Below are positions 25,233 to 34,397 of a stretch of DNA of 64,000 bases, piece by piece (the stretch's first letter is position 1; each line of letters begins with the position of its first letter). Source of the stretch: Aneurinibacillus sp. Ricciae_BoGa-3 (GTDB taxonomy: Bacteria; Bacillota; Bacilli; Aneurinibacillales; Aneurinibacillaceae). The stretch lies in contig NZ_CP116888.1 in the NCBI RefSeq assembly GCF_028421645.1, positions 657,711-721,710 on the forward strand, in the 5' to 3' direction. The notes beneath the pieces were generated by a model that was not told the origin of the DNA, made no database searches, and worked only from the letters and a program-made list of their open reading frames with translations. Both the position numbers and the translations under genes were made by a program.

Positions 25233-26744
25233 TTGCAAAATACGGAGCCATCAACGGTAACGGCGAAAGAACTTTGGAAGCAAAAACACGTCAATGCCAA
25301 ACGAACATGGAAAGCTCTATCTGAAAAGCCTCCGACTGGTAAGGTAACAATGAAGCAACTTTGGCAACGTGTTGTAGGGATGTCCATCCTGTTTGATTCC
25401 AAAATTCAAGAGGAGCGAGTCGGTGTTTTGCTTCCAACTAGCATTGCGGGGATGTCTACTATCTTTGGGCTACTTCATAGTGGACGAACACCCGCCATTT
25501 TAAATTCCTCAATGGACGCCTCCACACTTTGTTCTTGCTTAACCACAGGTGACATTAAAACCATAGTGACTTCTCGTACCTTCATTAAAAAAGGAAGATT
25601 CGAAGAGCTAATCAAAGAGGTTGCTAAACAAGCAAAGATTGTGTACCTGGAAGATTTAAAGGAATGTATGACTTTAACGTTAAAACTACAGGTGTTAGCC
25701 AATCAAAATCAGCCTGTTACATCAAAGGCTTCGGATATTTTATTGTTTACTTCGGGTTCAGAAGGGACGCCAAAGGGTGTGTTACTTACGCACAATAATA
25801 TCTTTGCCAATATCCAGCAAGCCCGTGTTTCAGTTGATTTCACAAGTCAAGATAAGCTAATGAATGCCTTGCCTATCTTTCATTCTTTTGGACTCATTCT
25901 CACATTTCTATGTCCGCTCTGTCATGTACCCACGTATTTGATTCCTTCTCCACTCCTCTACAAAGCGATACCCGCACTCACGTATGAGAAAAACGGAACC
26001 ATTCTTTTTGGTACATCCACATTCTTATCTGCTTATGGACGAAATGCGGATGCCTTTGATTTTTCACGTCTTCGTTATGTTTTCTGTGGAGCAGAAAAGT
26101 TACAGGATGCCGTACGGACGCAATGGATGGAGAAGTTCGGTGTACGTATACTGGAAGGATATGGTTTAACGGAAACCGCACCGATATTGGCCTTACAAAC
26201 ACCGTTGCTTTATAAAAAAGGCACATTAGGGTGTTTGCTACCAGGAGTTCGCTATCGTTTAGAACCTGTTGAAGGGGTAGAAGAGGGCGGTAAACTGCAG
26301 ATTCAGGCTCCGAATCTTATGAGAGGATATTTGTTGGCTGGACAAGGCTTTGTACCAACGCCCGAATGGTTTGATACAGGCGATATTGTGAAGATGGATA
26401 AAGATGAATACCTCTCCATTCAAGGACGTGCCAAACGTTTTGTGAAGGTTGGAGGAGAGATGGTAAGCCTTGCTGTGGTTGAAGAATATGCCAAACAAGC
26501 CATTGGAGATGGCACATTTGTAGCTATACGGATTTTGGATAATAAAAAAGGGGAACGGATTGAACTCGTCACTACATCGGAAAGTGCAACAAAAGAAAGG
26601 CTACGAGAATATTGGAAGGAACACAATTACTCGAATCTATCCTTTCCATCCCGTTTTCATATTGTGAAAGAGATTCCCCTTCTTGGGAGCGGAAAAGTAG
26701 ATGTTACCCGTATTACAAAAGAAATTCAATCTTTATATGAATAG
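25233..26744 (+). CDS. AMP-forming acyl-ACP/acyl-CoA ligase (Aas-like), start uncertain
   Basis: The product is an ANL-superfamily adenylating enzyme: LLFTSGSEGTPKGV (ATP motif), LEGYGLTETAP, WFDTGDIV and GRAKRFVKVGGEMV, with the terminal lysine in GSGKVD. It would activate fatty acids, as in the ligase half of Aas. The annotated TTG 25233 has no ribosome binding site, and the frame is open and coding-like back to the TGA (25122-25124) that ends plsC, with GGAGGG at 25132-25137 but no ATG/GTG/TTG near it. It may start at a rare CTG (25152), be coupled, or be part of a former PlsC-ligase fusion split by the TGA. Confidence 0.82.
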   Translation: MQNTEPSTVTAKELWKQKHVNAKRTWKALSEKPPTGKVTMKQLWQRVVGMSILFDSKIQEERVGVLLPTSIAGMSTIFGLLHSGRTPAILNSSMDASTLCSCLTTGDIKTIVTSRTFIKKGRFEELIKEVAKQAKIVYLEDLKECMTLTLKLQVLANQNQPVTSKASDILLFTSGSEGTPKGVLLTHNNIFANIQQARVSVDFTSQDKLMNALPIFHSFGLILTFLCPLCHVPTYLIPSPLLYKAIPALTYEKNGTILFGTSTFLSAYGRNADAFDFSRLRYVFCGAEKLQDAVRTQWMEKFGVRILEGYGLTETAPILALQTPLLYKKGTLGCLLPGVRYRLEPVEGVEEGGKLQIQAPNLMRGYLLAGQGFVPTPEWFDTGDIVKMDKDEYLSIQGRAKRFVKVGGEMVSLAVVEEYAKQAIGDGTFVAIRILDNKKGERIELVTTSESATKERLREYWKEHNYSNLSFPSRFHIVKEIPLLGSGKVDVTRITKEIQSLYE

Positions 26745-26747
26745 GAG

Positions 26748-27923
26748 ATGAAAATTAGCCCCTTAAACCGTTTGCTTATTACGCAATTTTTATCCGCAAT
26801 GGCGGATAATGCTATCCTTATGGCAACGTTACATGTCATTATTCAGAATCAATTAGGAAGCGTTTATCTGGGTATTGTCCAGGCTTCATTCTTTTTTTCG
26901 TATGTCCTTCTCGCACCTTACGTGTCCGTTCTCTCTGAAAGGATACCGAAGGCAAAGCTTCTATGGGTTGGAAACCTTTTTAAGCTGTTAGGAGCTATCT
27001 GTTTACTCATAGGGGTTAATCCCGCAGTTGCTTACGCTATCGTAGGGGTTGGAGCCTGTATCTACAGTCCAGGTAAGTATGCGATATTACAAGAAAAGGC
27101 GTATACCAGAACACCACAAGAATTGTATCGGGCAAACGGATTGATTGAAGGAAGTACGATAGTTGCCATTTTAATTGGAACCATTATAGGAGGATTTTTA
27201 AGCACTTCTTCTTTCCTGTTGGCAATGGTAGTGATTCTTAGCTGTTATATGGTTTCTTTTATGTTCGCATGGATTCTCCCAAACGGAGAGGTGTCTAACG
27301 TCTCATTTCGTCACACTTGGAAGCATTTTGGACAAGACATCGTTTCGCTCATTCATGTTCAGAAATCCAAGTCTGCGTTACTAGGAACCAGTTCATTTTG
27401 GATGACTTCATCGGTACTGCGTTTAGCTATGCTTTCGTGGATTCCGCTTGCGCTTCATTTAAGTGGGGAAGATAAATCTTCTCTGTTTATGGGGATTTCC
27501 GCCATTGGTATCATGATAGGAGCTGTGTTATCTCCACGGCTAATTCCACTTTCCACCCTGAAACGTCTTCTTCTTTTTGGTGGAGGTATGGGGTTAACCG
27601 TTGCGATGGTTTGTTTATTTCCCCATATGGTTCTCACCGTTGTTATTCTTTTTTTTGCAGGATTTTTCGGTGGAGTCTACATGATTCCGTTAAACACAAT
27701 CTTGCAAGAAAGCGGTGGAGTAGTGGGTACAGGTAAAACCATTGCCATTCAAAATTTCTTTGAAAATCTCATGATGTTTACGGGAACCCTTGTTTTTACG
27801 GGTCTAATGAAGGTAGGAATCTCTATTCCTATTATCATGGTTGGATTTGGTATCACCTTTTTCTTTATCGCTTTCTATGTAAAACACGATTACGTATCGA
27901 GTAAAAATAGCATAAAACCATAA
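26748..27923 (+). CDS. LplT-like MFS lysophospholipid transporter
   Basis: The 391-residue protein has about twelve membrane segments and the LplT-type opening FLSAMADNAILMATL and loop YSPGKYAILQEKA. LplT flips lysophospholipids inward so that Aas can re-acylate them. The ATG comes three bases after the ligase stop and the GGAG directly abuts it, so translation is probably coupled. The cluster PlsC, ligase and LplT suggests phospholipid repair or acquisition of exogenous lipids. Confidence 0.82.
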   Translation: MKISPLNRLLITQFLSAMADNAILMATLHVIIQNQLGSVYLGIVQASFFFSYVLLAPYVSVLSERIPKAKLLWVGNLFKLLGAICLLIGVNPAVAYAIVGVGACIYSPGKYAILQEKAYTRTPQELYRANGLIEGSTIVAILIGTIIGGFLSTSSFLLAMVVILSCYMVSFMFAWILPNGEVSNVSFRHTWKHFGQDIVSLIHVQKSKSALLGTSSFWMTSSVLRLAMLSWIPLALHLSGEDKSSLFMGISAIGIMIGAVLSPRLIPLSTLKRLLLFGGGMGLTVAMVCLFPHMVLTVVILFFAGFFGGVYMIPLNTILQESGGVVGTGKTIAIQNFFENLMMFTGTLVFTGLMKVGISIPIIMVGFGITFFFIAFYVKHDYVSSKNSIKP

Positions 27924-27947
27924 GTCGCCCATTGATGGCGGCTTTTT
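27923..27947 (+). terminator. Terminator of the lipid operon
   Basis: AGTCGCC-CATTGAT-GGCGGCT followed by TTTTC. Confidence 0.8.
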
Positions 27948-28114
27948 CATTTTTAACTTATTATGATTAGGTCTGTATCAAGAACAGACTCCATTCGCCA
28001 AGTAAAAAGCGTGTATTGGGGAAAAGTGTCATTTCAGAACAGATAATATAGAACGAAATCGGAAGAGTAGCTTTAAATATCAGGTTATAATAGGGAGGAA
28101 AGGAAGGGGAAAAG

Positions 28115-28231
28115 ATGGCATTAAGGCGAACTTTGAAACGTAAAATCAGCCAACCGCACACCAAAATGGGGGATTGGGGCTTTAAGCGTATCCTTGAGGA
28201 TATTGACAAAGCCATCATGGATGCGTTTTAG
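28115..28231 (+). CDS. Small basic protein of 38 residues
   Basis: A short frame MALRRTLKRKISQPHTKMGD... ends in DIDKAIMDAF. A strong AGGAAGGGG lies 6 bases upstream of the ATG, which is why I call it. The basic N terminus and acidic end suggest a nucleic acid or protein binding peptide, but no family is recognised. It stands alone between the lipid operon and the diguanylate cyclase. Confidence 0.6.
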   Translation: MALRRTLKRKISQPHTKMGDWGFKRILEDIDKAIMDAF

Positions 28232-28380
28232 TATCGAAATTCATAGTGTTTAATTCCTAACACATTGACTAAAAAACACATTTTTTAAAACAATTGAATA
28301 AATAAACTTGCGTTATAAAATAAACAAGAATAAAATGGAATTTGCGACGTATTAAGAGAACGGAGAACGGAGAAGATGAT

Positions 28381-29142
28381 ATGGTTAAAACGCATGGATG
28401 GCTTTTTCTTGCTCTCTTCATCATTGAGTTCGCTTTTTTTATAAAATTATTTTATTTGTCTAAGCAATACTCGAAAAAACAAGTGAAAATTGCTTTAGCG
28501 GGTATCTTTTTTCTGCTTGTGAACTCAAGTCTTCATCTTTTTTTCGATAATTTTTTCATTGAAACAAAACCCATCATATGGATGCTCGATGTGTTGGATT
28601 ATGTTGAAGTAATAGCATTTGCCCTTTTGTTATATGGAGCTTGGAAAATGCTTTCTCATTTATTAGATACAAGTAACAAAGATTATTTAACAAAGGCATA
28701 CAACAAACGTTACCTACATACTTTCCTTCGTAAAGAAGTTGTGAGATGCCAACGAAAAAAGCATTGTTTTTCTCTTATATTTATTGATGTGAACGATTTC
28801 AAACAGGTCAATGATAGAATGGGACACGAAGAAGGCAATCGTCTTTTGCGTGCCATTTCAAACAGAATCCGTAAAACAGTTCGTGATAAAGATATTGTGG
28901 TACGGTATGGTGGGGATGAATTTGTGGTTGTTTTGTTAAATACCACTCATGAAGAAGCCATGAAAGTATGGAGTCGAATCGATACTGCCATTCATCAGTT
29001 GGGTGTAAGCCATCACTATGGTATAGGGTTGAGTGGAGGTATCGCTACTTACCCAGATGATGCAGAAACGGCAGACACGATATTAGCATTAGCGGATAAG
29101 CGTATGTATGATGAAAAGCTTTTGATGAAGCAGGCGAAATAA
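28381..29142 (+). CDS. Membrane diguanylate cyclase (GGDEF)
   Basis: The 253-residue protein has three hydrophobic segments in the first 100 residues and a GGDEF domain with an intact RYGGDEF active site, metal-binding IDVNDFKQVND and the GIATYPDDAETADTILALADKRMY end. It would make cyclic di-GMP; no RxxD inhibitory site is seen five residues before GGDEF. ATG 28381 is used because GGAG lies about 8 bases upstream; an in-frame upstream start at 28342 has no such site. It is a single-gene unit closed by a strong terminator. Confidence 0.9.
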   Translation: MVKTHGWLFLALFIIEFAFFIKLFYLSKQYSKKQVKIALAGIFFLLVNSSLHLFFDNFFIETKPIIWMLDVLDYVEVIAFALLLYGAWKMLSHLLDTSNKDYLTKAYNKRYLHTFLRKEVVRCQRKKHCFSLIFIDVNDFKQVNDRMGHEEGNRLLRAISNRIRKTVRDKDIVVRYGGDEFVVVLLNTTHEEAMKVWSRIDTAIHQLGVSHHYGIGLSGGIATYPDDAETADTILALADKRMYDEKLLMKQAK

Positions 29143-29219
29143 CCTCAATATTTGTAAAAAATAGGACTGTTTTTCTATCAGACAACATATGTATATATAA
29201 ATTCCGATATCTTTCATTT

Positions 29220-29246
29220 GAGCCTGTATTTTTGGCTCTTTTTTTT
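29220..29246 (+). terminator. Terminator of the diguanylate cyclase gene
   Basis: GAGCC-TGTATTTTT-GGCTC followed by eight T. Confidence 0.85.
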
Positions 29247-29277
29247 ATGCATTCATAAAAAGAAGAAAGCAAGCCCC

Positions 29278-29904
29278 CTAGCTCGCCTTCTTCATCATGC
29301 CTTCAATGTAGATTGATGTGGCTGGACAATTTTCTTGATACCCCTTTACAAGAAAATATTCAGCAAAACTTTGTGCAAAATACTCACGAATATTGCTCGT
29401 ATAATAATCTGTTGTGTACTTGTTGTAATAACGATGTTCATCATTATAAATTTCATGAAGTCCCGTATCCGTACAGCTTAAATAACGTTTTTTGCCTGCA
29501 TTGAAATCGATAAAATGTCCAATCTCATGAATGATAGTCATCGTTTGCCAATCCCAATTGCCAAACAAACCACCATCATCATAAATGTGAATCACTAAAC
29601 CCGCTCCATAAAATCTTCCTGAAACTTTTTCACTTCCAAAAGGTGTTCTCATGTAATAAAATGTTACCCGCTGTTTTTTTAACGTGTTCAACACACTCTC
29701 AGGTAAAACCAAAAAAGCCTGTTGCAACCGACGAAAAGCCACAGCATTTCCATCTATATTCTCCATATCAATTCCTTCTAAATAAGCCACTGACCGATAT
29801 CGAATCCATACTAAATCCCATACAACATACAACAAATTTTTAACCAATTTCTTGAGAAATTCAACTCTCGCTGAATACCATAATTTCTGACCAAAGCTTT
29901 TCAT
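29278..29904 (-). CDS. Lethal-factor-like zinc metalloprotease
   Basis: The 208-residue protein has the zinc motif HEIGH followed by FIDF, and about 45 residues later REYFAQSFAEYFL, the glutamate-bearing helix seen in the anthrax lethal factor catalytic domain family (ATLF). It lacks an obvious signal peptide; the first 45 residues are basic and amphipathic with a short hydrophobic stretch. Whether it is secreted, acts inside the host or on competitors is unknown. ATG 29904 is chosen because GGAGG lies about 10 bases before it. No PA-like partner or immunity gene is seen next to it. Confidence 0.75.
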   Translation of the reverse strand: MKSFGQKLWYSARVEFLKKLVKNLLYVVWDLVWIRYRSVAYLEGIDMENIDGNAVAFRRLQQAFLVLPESVLNTLKKQRVTFYYMRTPFGSEKVSGRFYGAGLVIHIYDDGGLFGNWDWQTMTIIHEIGHFIDFNAGKKRYLSCTDTGLHEIYNDEHRYYNKYTTDYYTSNIREYFAQSFAEYFLVKGYQENCPATSIYIEGMMKKAS

Positions 29905-30189
29905 AAGTAAAAGACCTCCTAAAATAGTTCCCAAAAGAACAACCTGTTTTTATATAAAATTTCTATATTCTATACAAAACAGAGGTGGTTCATAAAAGAA
30001 GGTCTATTATCTCTTTTATTCGATATTGACCGTCACAAAGAATTAAATTAAAAACCATTTAACCCTGTTTAATAAGAAAATAAGTCTAAAAAACGAACAG
30101 GTGAATGTCAAATATTGATTCGTCTATAATAGGATTAGAAGCCAAGATATAAGGATTCTTAGGAAACCATCATGCTAGGAGGAACGAAT

Positions 30190-30513
30190 ATGAATGCGCT
30201 AGATTGGTGTCAAAATACGTTTAAAAACGAAGAATCACAAAAGAAATTAGAGAAGAAGGTACAAATGCTTTTAGAAAGCGTGCTTCGGGAAAAAGATGAT
30301 TATGCGAAAGAGAAGTGCATTAAATCGTTTAGTGAGGGATTAAGGTACTTGGAGAGTGTCTTACTCTATCAGCGAGGTGTTCATCCTGAACAGATGAATC
30401 CAGTAGAAGTGATGCAAAAAAGAGAGTATTACACGAAACAATGGGAAGAAATTGAAAGCATTATTGAGTCTGAAATCAATCGTCAATACAACCATTTTGT
30501 AGCTTTTATGTAA
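30190..30513 (+). CDS. Helical hypothetical protein
   Basis: A 107-residue charged, mostly helical soluble protein. ATG 30190 follows AGGAGG by about 8 bases; an upstream in-frame ATG at 30172 lies before that site. It is followed 31 bases later by a smaller gene in the same unit. No family recognised. Confidence 0.7.
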   Translation: MNALDWCQNTFKNEESQKKLEKKVQMLLESVLREKDDYAKEKCIKSFSEGLRYLESVLLYQRGVHPEQMNPVEVMQKREYYTKQWEEIESIIESEINRQYNHFVAFM

Positions 30514-30544
30514 TGAGCATAATTAAGGAAGGGAAGAGATTCAA

Positions 30545-30703
30545 ATGACGAATTGGAAAGAAGAAATAGAAAAGGTAACACCATGCCCTCAAAGACAGGA
30601 TTCTACTGTTGACCAACTTAAAGACCTAGTTATGGTAGCAAACAAGCTTGGATTTTACGATGCGTCAGACGTTATCAAAAATTTCATTGAAAAAAGTAAA
30701 TAG
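30545..30703 (+). CDS. Small hypothetical protein of 52 residues
   Basis: MTNWKEEIEKVTPCPQ... has AAGGAAGGG about 12 bases upstream and is followed by two terminators. It is helical, with LKDLVMVANKLGFYDASDVI near the middle. No family recognised. Confidence 0.6.
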   Translation: MTNWKEEIEKVTPCPQRQDSTVDQLKDLVMVANKLGFYDASDVIKNFIEKSK

Positions 30704-30714
30704 TAAACGGAAGC

Positions 30715-30748
30715 ATAGACCTCAATTTCGATTGAAGTCTATTTTTTA
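30715..30748 (+). terminator. Terminator after the 30545 gene
   Basis: ATAGAC and GTCTAT with an inner TCAA/TTGA, followed by TTTTTT. Confidence 0.75.
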
Positions 30749-30786
30749 ACCTTAAATATATGACAAACCGAAAATGTATCGCATAG

Positions 30787-30819
30787 GAGAACCTTATTAT
30801 CAGGAGGGTTCTCTTTTTT
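30787..30819 (+). terminator. Second terminator before the nucleotidyltransferase unit
   Basis: GAGAACC and GGTTCTC pair across 13 bases and are followed by TTTTTT. Confidence 0.7.
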
Positions 30820-30991
30820 GTCTGCCAAACTAGCAACTATCCCAATTATATCAAGGGTTTCTCGTGCGTATTATAAAAAAACACAATTCAAAAAGGGGAT
30901 AACGCTATCACATTTAAAAGCTACAAAACTGTTTAAAGTCAAAAATTTTATATAACAAGTATAAACATTTTATATAGGGAGAGATATTTAC

Positions 30992-31492
30992 ATGAACACA
31001 AAATCAGAAGTCGTAGAAAACTTAGCATTGGCAGACCAGTTTATATCCACTATTTTTCCTAATCTGGATAAGTTAAATCTTGTTATTAGTGGCGGAGCTT
31101 CATTTTTATTAAAAGGTTTCGATAATAAATTTACGTTGGATATTGATACCGTAACCAAACTGGATGAAGACGTATTATTGTATATGGAATCGTTTGCTAT
31201 TAACGATTCTGCTTCAGAAGTAACTAAATTATCCGCTTCTTTTCGAGATAGATTAGTTCCCTTTCAGGATTCATTCAATGTTTTAGATGTTCACCTATTA
31301 AGCAATGAAGATTTGGTGCTTTCTAAAATTGGACGATTAAGTCAAGACGATTTGATGGATATAGAAAATTCTGGTATACTTGATACCGTTAATGTAGAAC
31401 TATTAACACAATTGGCTCTCGAAATCTCAACAGGAGATATGGATTTTAAGCAAAAATGGACGTATTTTAAAAATTGTTTTCTGGAGGGGTAG
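30992..31492 (+). CDS. Nucleotidyltransferase-fold protein (DUF6036/AbiEii-like)
   Basis: The 166-residue protein has the start of a minimal nucleotidyltransferase: VISGGASFLLKG followed by TLDIDTVTKL, matching the GGxA and T-DID pattern of DUF6036-type enzymes, and later DVHLLSNEDLVLSKIGRLS, in which a K follows as in the family. Relatives act as toxins or abortive infection proteins that modify RNA or nucleotides. AGGGAGAG lies upstream of the ATG. The next gene starts 10 bases after its stop, so the two form an operon reminiscent of a toxin-antitoxin pair. The role is inference. Confidence 0.65.
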   Translation: MNTKSEVVENLALADQFISTIFPNLDKLNLVISGGASFLLKGFDNKFTLDIDTVTKLDEDVLLYMESFAINDSASEVTKLSASFRDRLVPFQDSFNVLDVHLLSNEDLVLSKIGRLSQDDLMDIENSGILDTVNVELLTQLALEISTGDMDFKQKWTYFKNCFLEG

Positions 31493-31501
31493 TGAACCTG
31501 G

Positions 31502-31903
31502 ATGTTGTTCAACCAAGAAGTATATAGGCAATATATACATGAGCTACGCACTCATTTATTTGGGGATATGCCATTCGAACAACTGATTAAAAATATAGCA
31601 AATAGTCATCGAAAAAGAAGATTTGTGGCGATGTACCTTTTGCAAGATAAAACGCTCTTTCATACTTACTATGACAAACGTAAAGAACTTGGATTGGAAA
31701 CTATGTTTAATCAGATTCTTTCCACGTTGTTTTATCAGAAAGAGGAGCATCCTATCAAACAGGAAATCATTTCATTTCTTGATGCAGAACTTTCCATGAT
31801 AAAAGGAAGTGTTTCACCGTTTCAAATCAAAGAAATGATGAAAGATATTAATTCGTTTATCTTGTATCAAAATAAAAACTATACAGGCATGAACAGCTTT
31901 TAA
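31502..31903 (+). CDS. Partner protein of the nucleotidyltransferase, unknown family
   Basis: A 133-residue helical protein with a basic stretch NSHRKRRF near the middle. GGAGGGG lies about 13 bases upstream of the ATG. It is co-transcribed with the nucleotidyltransferase-like gene and followed by a strong terminator, so it may be an antitoxin or cofactor. No HEPN motif or DNA-binding domain is visible. Confidence 0.65.
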   Translation: MLFNQEVYRQYIHELRTHLFGDMPFEQLIKNIANSHRKRRFVAMYLLQDKTLFHTYYDKRKELGLETMFNQILSTLFYQKEEHPIKQEIISFLDAELSMIKGSVSPFQIKEMMKDINSFILYQNKNYTGMNSF

Positions 31904-31909
31904 TCAAAG

Positions 31910-31936
31910 GAGAACAGTAAAATGTTCTCTTTTTTT
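31910..31936 (+). terminator. Terminator of the nucleotidyltransferase operon
   Basis: GAGAACA-GTAAAA-TGTTCTC followed by seven T. Confidence 0.85.
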
Positions 31937-32070
31937 ATGGATTAAAAGTAAAAAATAATTTATATAATAACAAAATAATTATATAATAATTAAACGGGAT
32001 TTAATGTGAAATAAGGGAGTTAACCTATAGAACTTCATTTTCAATACTGCAGAAGTGAGGGGGGATGGCA

Positions 32071-32232
32071 GTGAACAGATGGTTATGGAATGAACAAGAT
32101 GTACAAGAAGATTTAGTTGTTTTACTGGATAAATACAAAGAAATGGGTTATAACCTAACGAAAGAGCAAGCCTATGATGCTTGGTATATGTATAGTGAAT
32201 ACTGTCAAGCAAATTGGATGTTTGTAAAGTGA
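32071..32232 (+). CDS. Small hypothetical protein of 53 residues
   Basis: The frame begins with GTG 32071 (MNRWLWNEQDV...) 7 bases after GAGGGGG; ATG 32065 in the same frame directly abuts that site. The product is acidic and aromatic-rich (AYDAWYMYSEYC). No family recognised. Confidence 0.55.
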   Translation: MNRWLWNEQDVQEDLVVLLDKYKEMGYNLTKEQAYDAWYMYSEYCQANWMFVK

Positions 32233-32342
32233 GACATTAGCCAATCAGAATGGTGCGTTAAAAAAGTTTTGAACAAAACGAATGGGTAACAGGAAGTAAT
32301 AGAGAAAGGACTGGATTTATACGTCCATTACAGGTGTTTAAG

Positions 32343-32627
32343 ATGGTAAAATGGTTATTGCTATTGAGTTTTTTGGACGCTTATTTTACGGATATAGGCG
32401 TAGCTTCTGGGGTCATCCAGGAAGGGAATCCCATTGCGAAATTTTTATATGAGAAGAACGTTGTACTGTTCTATGGCTGGAAAATGCTGTTGCCCATCGT
32501 TCTTCTGTTTTTGTATCCAAAGATAAAGGACAATAATTGGTTACGAAGAGCCGTTTATTTCGTTTGCGGTATTTATATTCTCCTATTTGTTTACCATTTA
32601 ATTTGGTTTTCGATTGCAGTCTTCTAA
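32343..32627 (+). CDS. DUF5658-like membrane protein
   Basis: The 94-residue protein has three hydrophobic segments and the pattern LSFLDAYFTDIG...EGNPIAKFLYEKN...GWKML seen in DUF5658 proteins (aspartate and threonine in TM1, ENP-type loop and lysine in TM2). Function in the family is unknown. ATG 32343 follows CAGGTG by 6 bases. Confidence 0.7.
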   Translation: MVKWLLLLSFLDAYFTDIGVASGVIQEGNPIAKFLYEKNVVLFYGWKMLLPIVLLFLYPKIKDNNWLRRAVYFVCGIYILLFVYHLIWFSIAVF

Positions 32628-32676
32628 ATCACAGATGTATTTACAGATTGATTAACCAAAATAAACCAAATAACGA

Positions 32677-32718
32677 TTGAAATTACTCATTATCATTATT
32701 ATAATTGTTTATAGTCAA
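32677..32718 (+). promoter_or_regulatory. Promoter with 14-bp motif at the transcription start
   Basis: TTGAAA (32677-32682), 17 bases, TATAAT (32700-32705); the exact motif TTGTTTATAGTCAA (32705-32718) directly follows the -10. Here the motif is not the -35, which supports an operator role. Confidence 0.7.
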
Positions 32719-32761
32719 TGTATATAGACTGATTTTTAAGGATGATTAGGAGGAAAGGTCA

Positions 32762-33366
32762 GTGAATAAGACAGAGTTATTGGAGAACCTGAGATTAACC
32801 CGTAACTGTTTGGAAAACATATACAGATACCGAAATGCAAAAAGTTTGTTATATAAAAATCCAAAAAGTTACTCACTGGGAAGCCCGTCTTTATTTTTTT
32901 AGTTGTGTTTTTTACGCTTGCCATATTTGGTGAATGTGTTCATGTAGAACGTTATATGTCCTATGAACAGTATAAAAGCATTGCAGAGGTGTTGTTTTTT
33001 ATCTTCCTTGTTTGTATCCCCTTCTACCTGATTTCCGTGTATACCTACAACAAAAAGTTCGTAGCAAAAAGGATTATATCAAACGAACAAAACATGCGGG
33101 AATGGGAAAAAGAATGGAAAAGACAACGCATGACATTATTTGCAAAATCTCAAATTCCGCAAGCCTATTGGGACGTTAGTGTTCTAAATGTTTTTGAAGC
33201 CTATCTTGTCAACCGACGTGCGGATACACTAAAAGAATGCATTAATATGTTTGAAGAAGAACAACGGTATTCGGAGCATATGAGGCAACTGTCTATCATT
33301 GCACAACAACAAGCTGAAATTAATAGTCGTTTACAAAACATCGAATTTCTTGCTTGGATAGATTAG
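32762..33366 (+). pseudogene. Frameshifted membrane-anchored coiled-coil protein
   Basis: GTG 32762 has AGGAGG about 9 bases upstream and opens MNKTELLENLRLTRN..., which stops at 32901. A -1 shift at the A5G run 32863-32868 joins it to a frame with two hydrophobic segments (VFIFLVVFFTLAIFG and EVLFFIFLVCIPFYLISVY) and a long charged helical tail (RRADTLKECINMFEEEQR ... INSRLQNIEFL) ending at 33366. The joined protein of about 200 residues reads as one gene; as given it is broken. The cause may be decay or a missing base in the assembly. Confidence 0.6.
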
Positions 33367-33429
33367 TTTACGCTCCCATCTATCAAAGATTTCACGCATT
33401 TAACATGTGAGAAGTCTTTTTTTGTTTGT

Positions 33430-34162
33430 CCTTTTATGTAGCAGAAACAATTAATAAATTTGTGACAGCAATCGTGGAAAATAATGAAGGTTATCATCGT
33501 TTCCTTATCTAAAAGACCACATTAAACGTTTGAACAAGGAATATCAATACCGTAAAGCAATGACACTTCTAAGTGAGATAATTCCTCTCTATCATACATT
33601 TATATGTGAGGTGTCTCGTAGGTCTACTAGTTTGTTTGGTAATAGGAAGAAACTACAAACGGTTATAGAGCATGCAAAAGCTTTATTGGTTAGACCGATG
33701 AAAAAGCGCAGAAAATCGAATTATTCTTAGAACGAAAAACAGTGTTTTTTCGTGATAAACGTTATGATGAACAAATAGAACAATTAACGAAAAAGATTGA
33801 GAAAAAGTGGATGTTTTCTAGAGAAGATGAAGACAGCTTAGTCCTTCTATCCGTTACATCGATAGAAGAACAAATAGATACAGCCCAATTGTTCTTTGCA
33901 CATCATTTTCAACAGGTCGAGCATGAACAGGCATTGGTTAAGGAGTTAGAACGGTATCAAAAAGTATTTAGTACGTATCGAAGAACACTTAAAAAACTTG
34001 TTTCTTTTGAAGTGAGAAGTGCAATGGTGGAAAGCCTGTTAGACCGCTATTCAGTTATGTAAGAAAAGCATGGATGAAGTCTATCGGGATTACCGAAGAA
34101 TTAAAGCAAACATGGAACAGGAAAGAGCATTATCAGCACAAGATATAGCCTTAAGAGGATAA
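33430..34162 (+). pseudogene. Decayed coiled-coil protein gene, several frame breaks
   Basis: Coding-like pieces succeed each other: AETINKFVTAIVENNEGYHRF, then LKDHIKRLNKEYQYRKAM (33530 frame), then after a -1 shift at the A5G run 33701-33706 a long helical part (KIELFLERKTVFFRDKRYDEQ..., frame to 34062), and after a +1 shift near 34060 DEVYRDYRRIKANMEQERAL to 34162. All are charged and helical as expected for one protein of about 230 residues. No clear start signals. At least three lesions make a functional gene unlikely. Confidence 0.55.
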
Positions 34163-34203
34163 AAGAATAGGTATTGGTTGTTTGTAGGGGTTTAAGGAAA
34201 GGG

Positions 34204-34238
34204 GAATGGACAAAAAACTTGTTCATTCTCTTTTTTTT
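34204..34238 (+). terminator. Terminator after the decayed coiled-coil gene
   Basis: GAATGGACAA and TTGTTCATTC pair around AAAAC, followed by CTTTTTTTT. Confidence 0.75.
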
Positions 34239-34324
34239 GTAGTGTTTTCGGCAATGTATTTAAATAAAGAGAAAGTTATCAAATTTGTTTATTAACATAC
34301 TATAATTAAGTGGTTTTTCTTTTA

Positions 34325-34354
34325 TTGACTATAAACAATTTATAATGATATATT
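34325..34354 (+). promoter_or_regulatory. Promoter with exact 14-bp motif upstream of PaaK-like gene
   Basis: TTGACTATAAACAA at 34325-34338; TTGACT as -35 and TATATT (34349-34354) as -10 with an 18-base spacer. A TATAAT also occurs at 34341. Confidence 0.6.
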
Positions 34355-34397
34355 GTCTATAAATGTATATAAATTAAAAATGAAAGGGGCTAACAAA

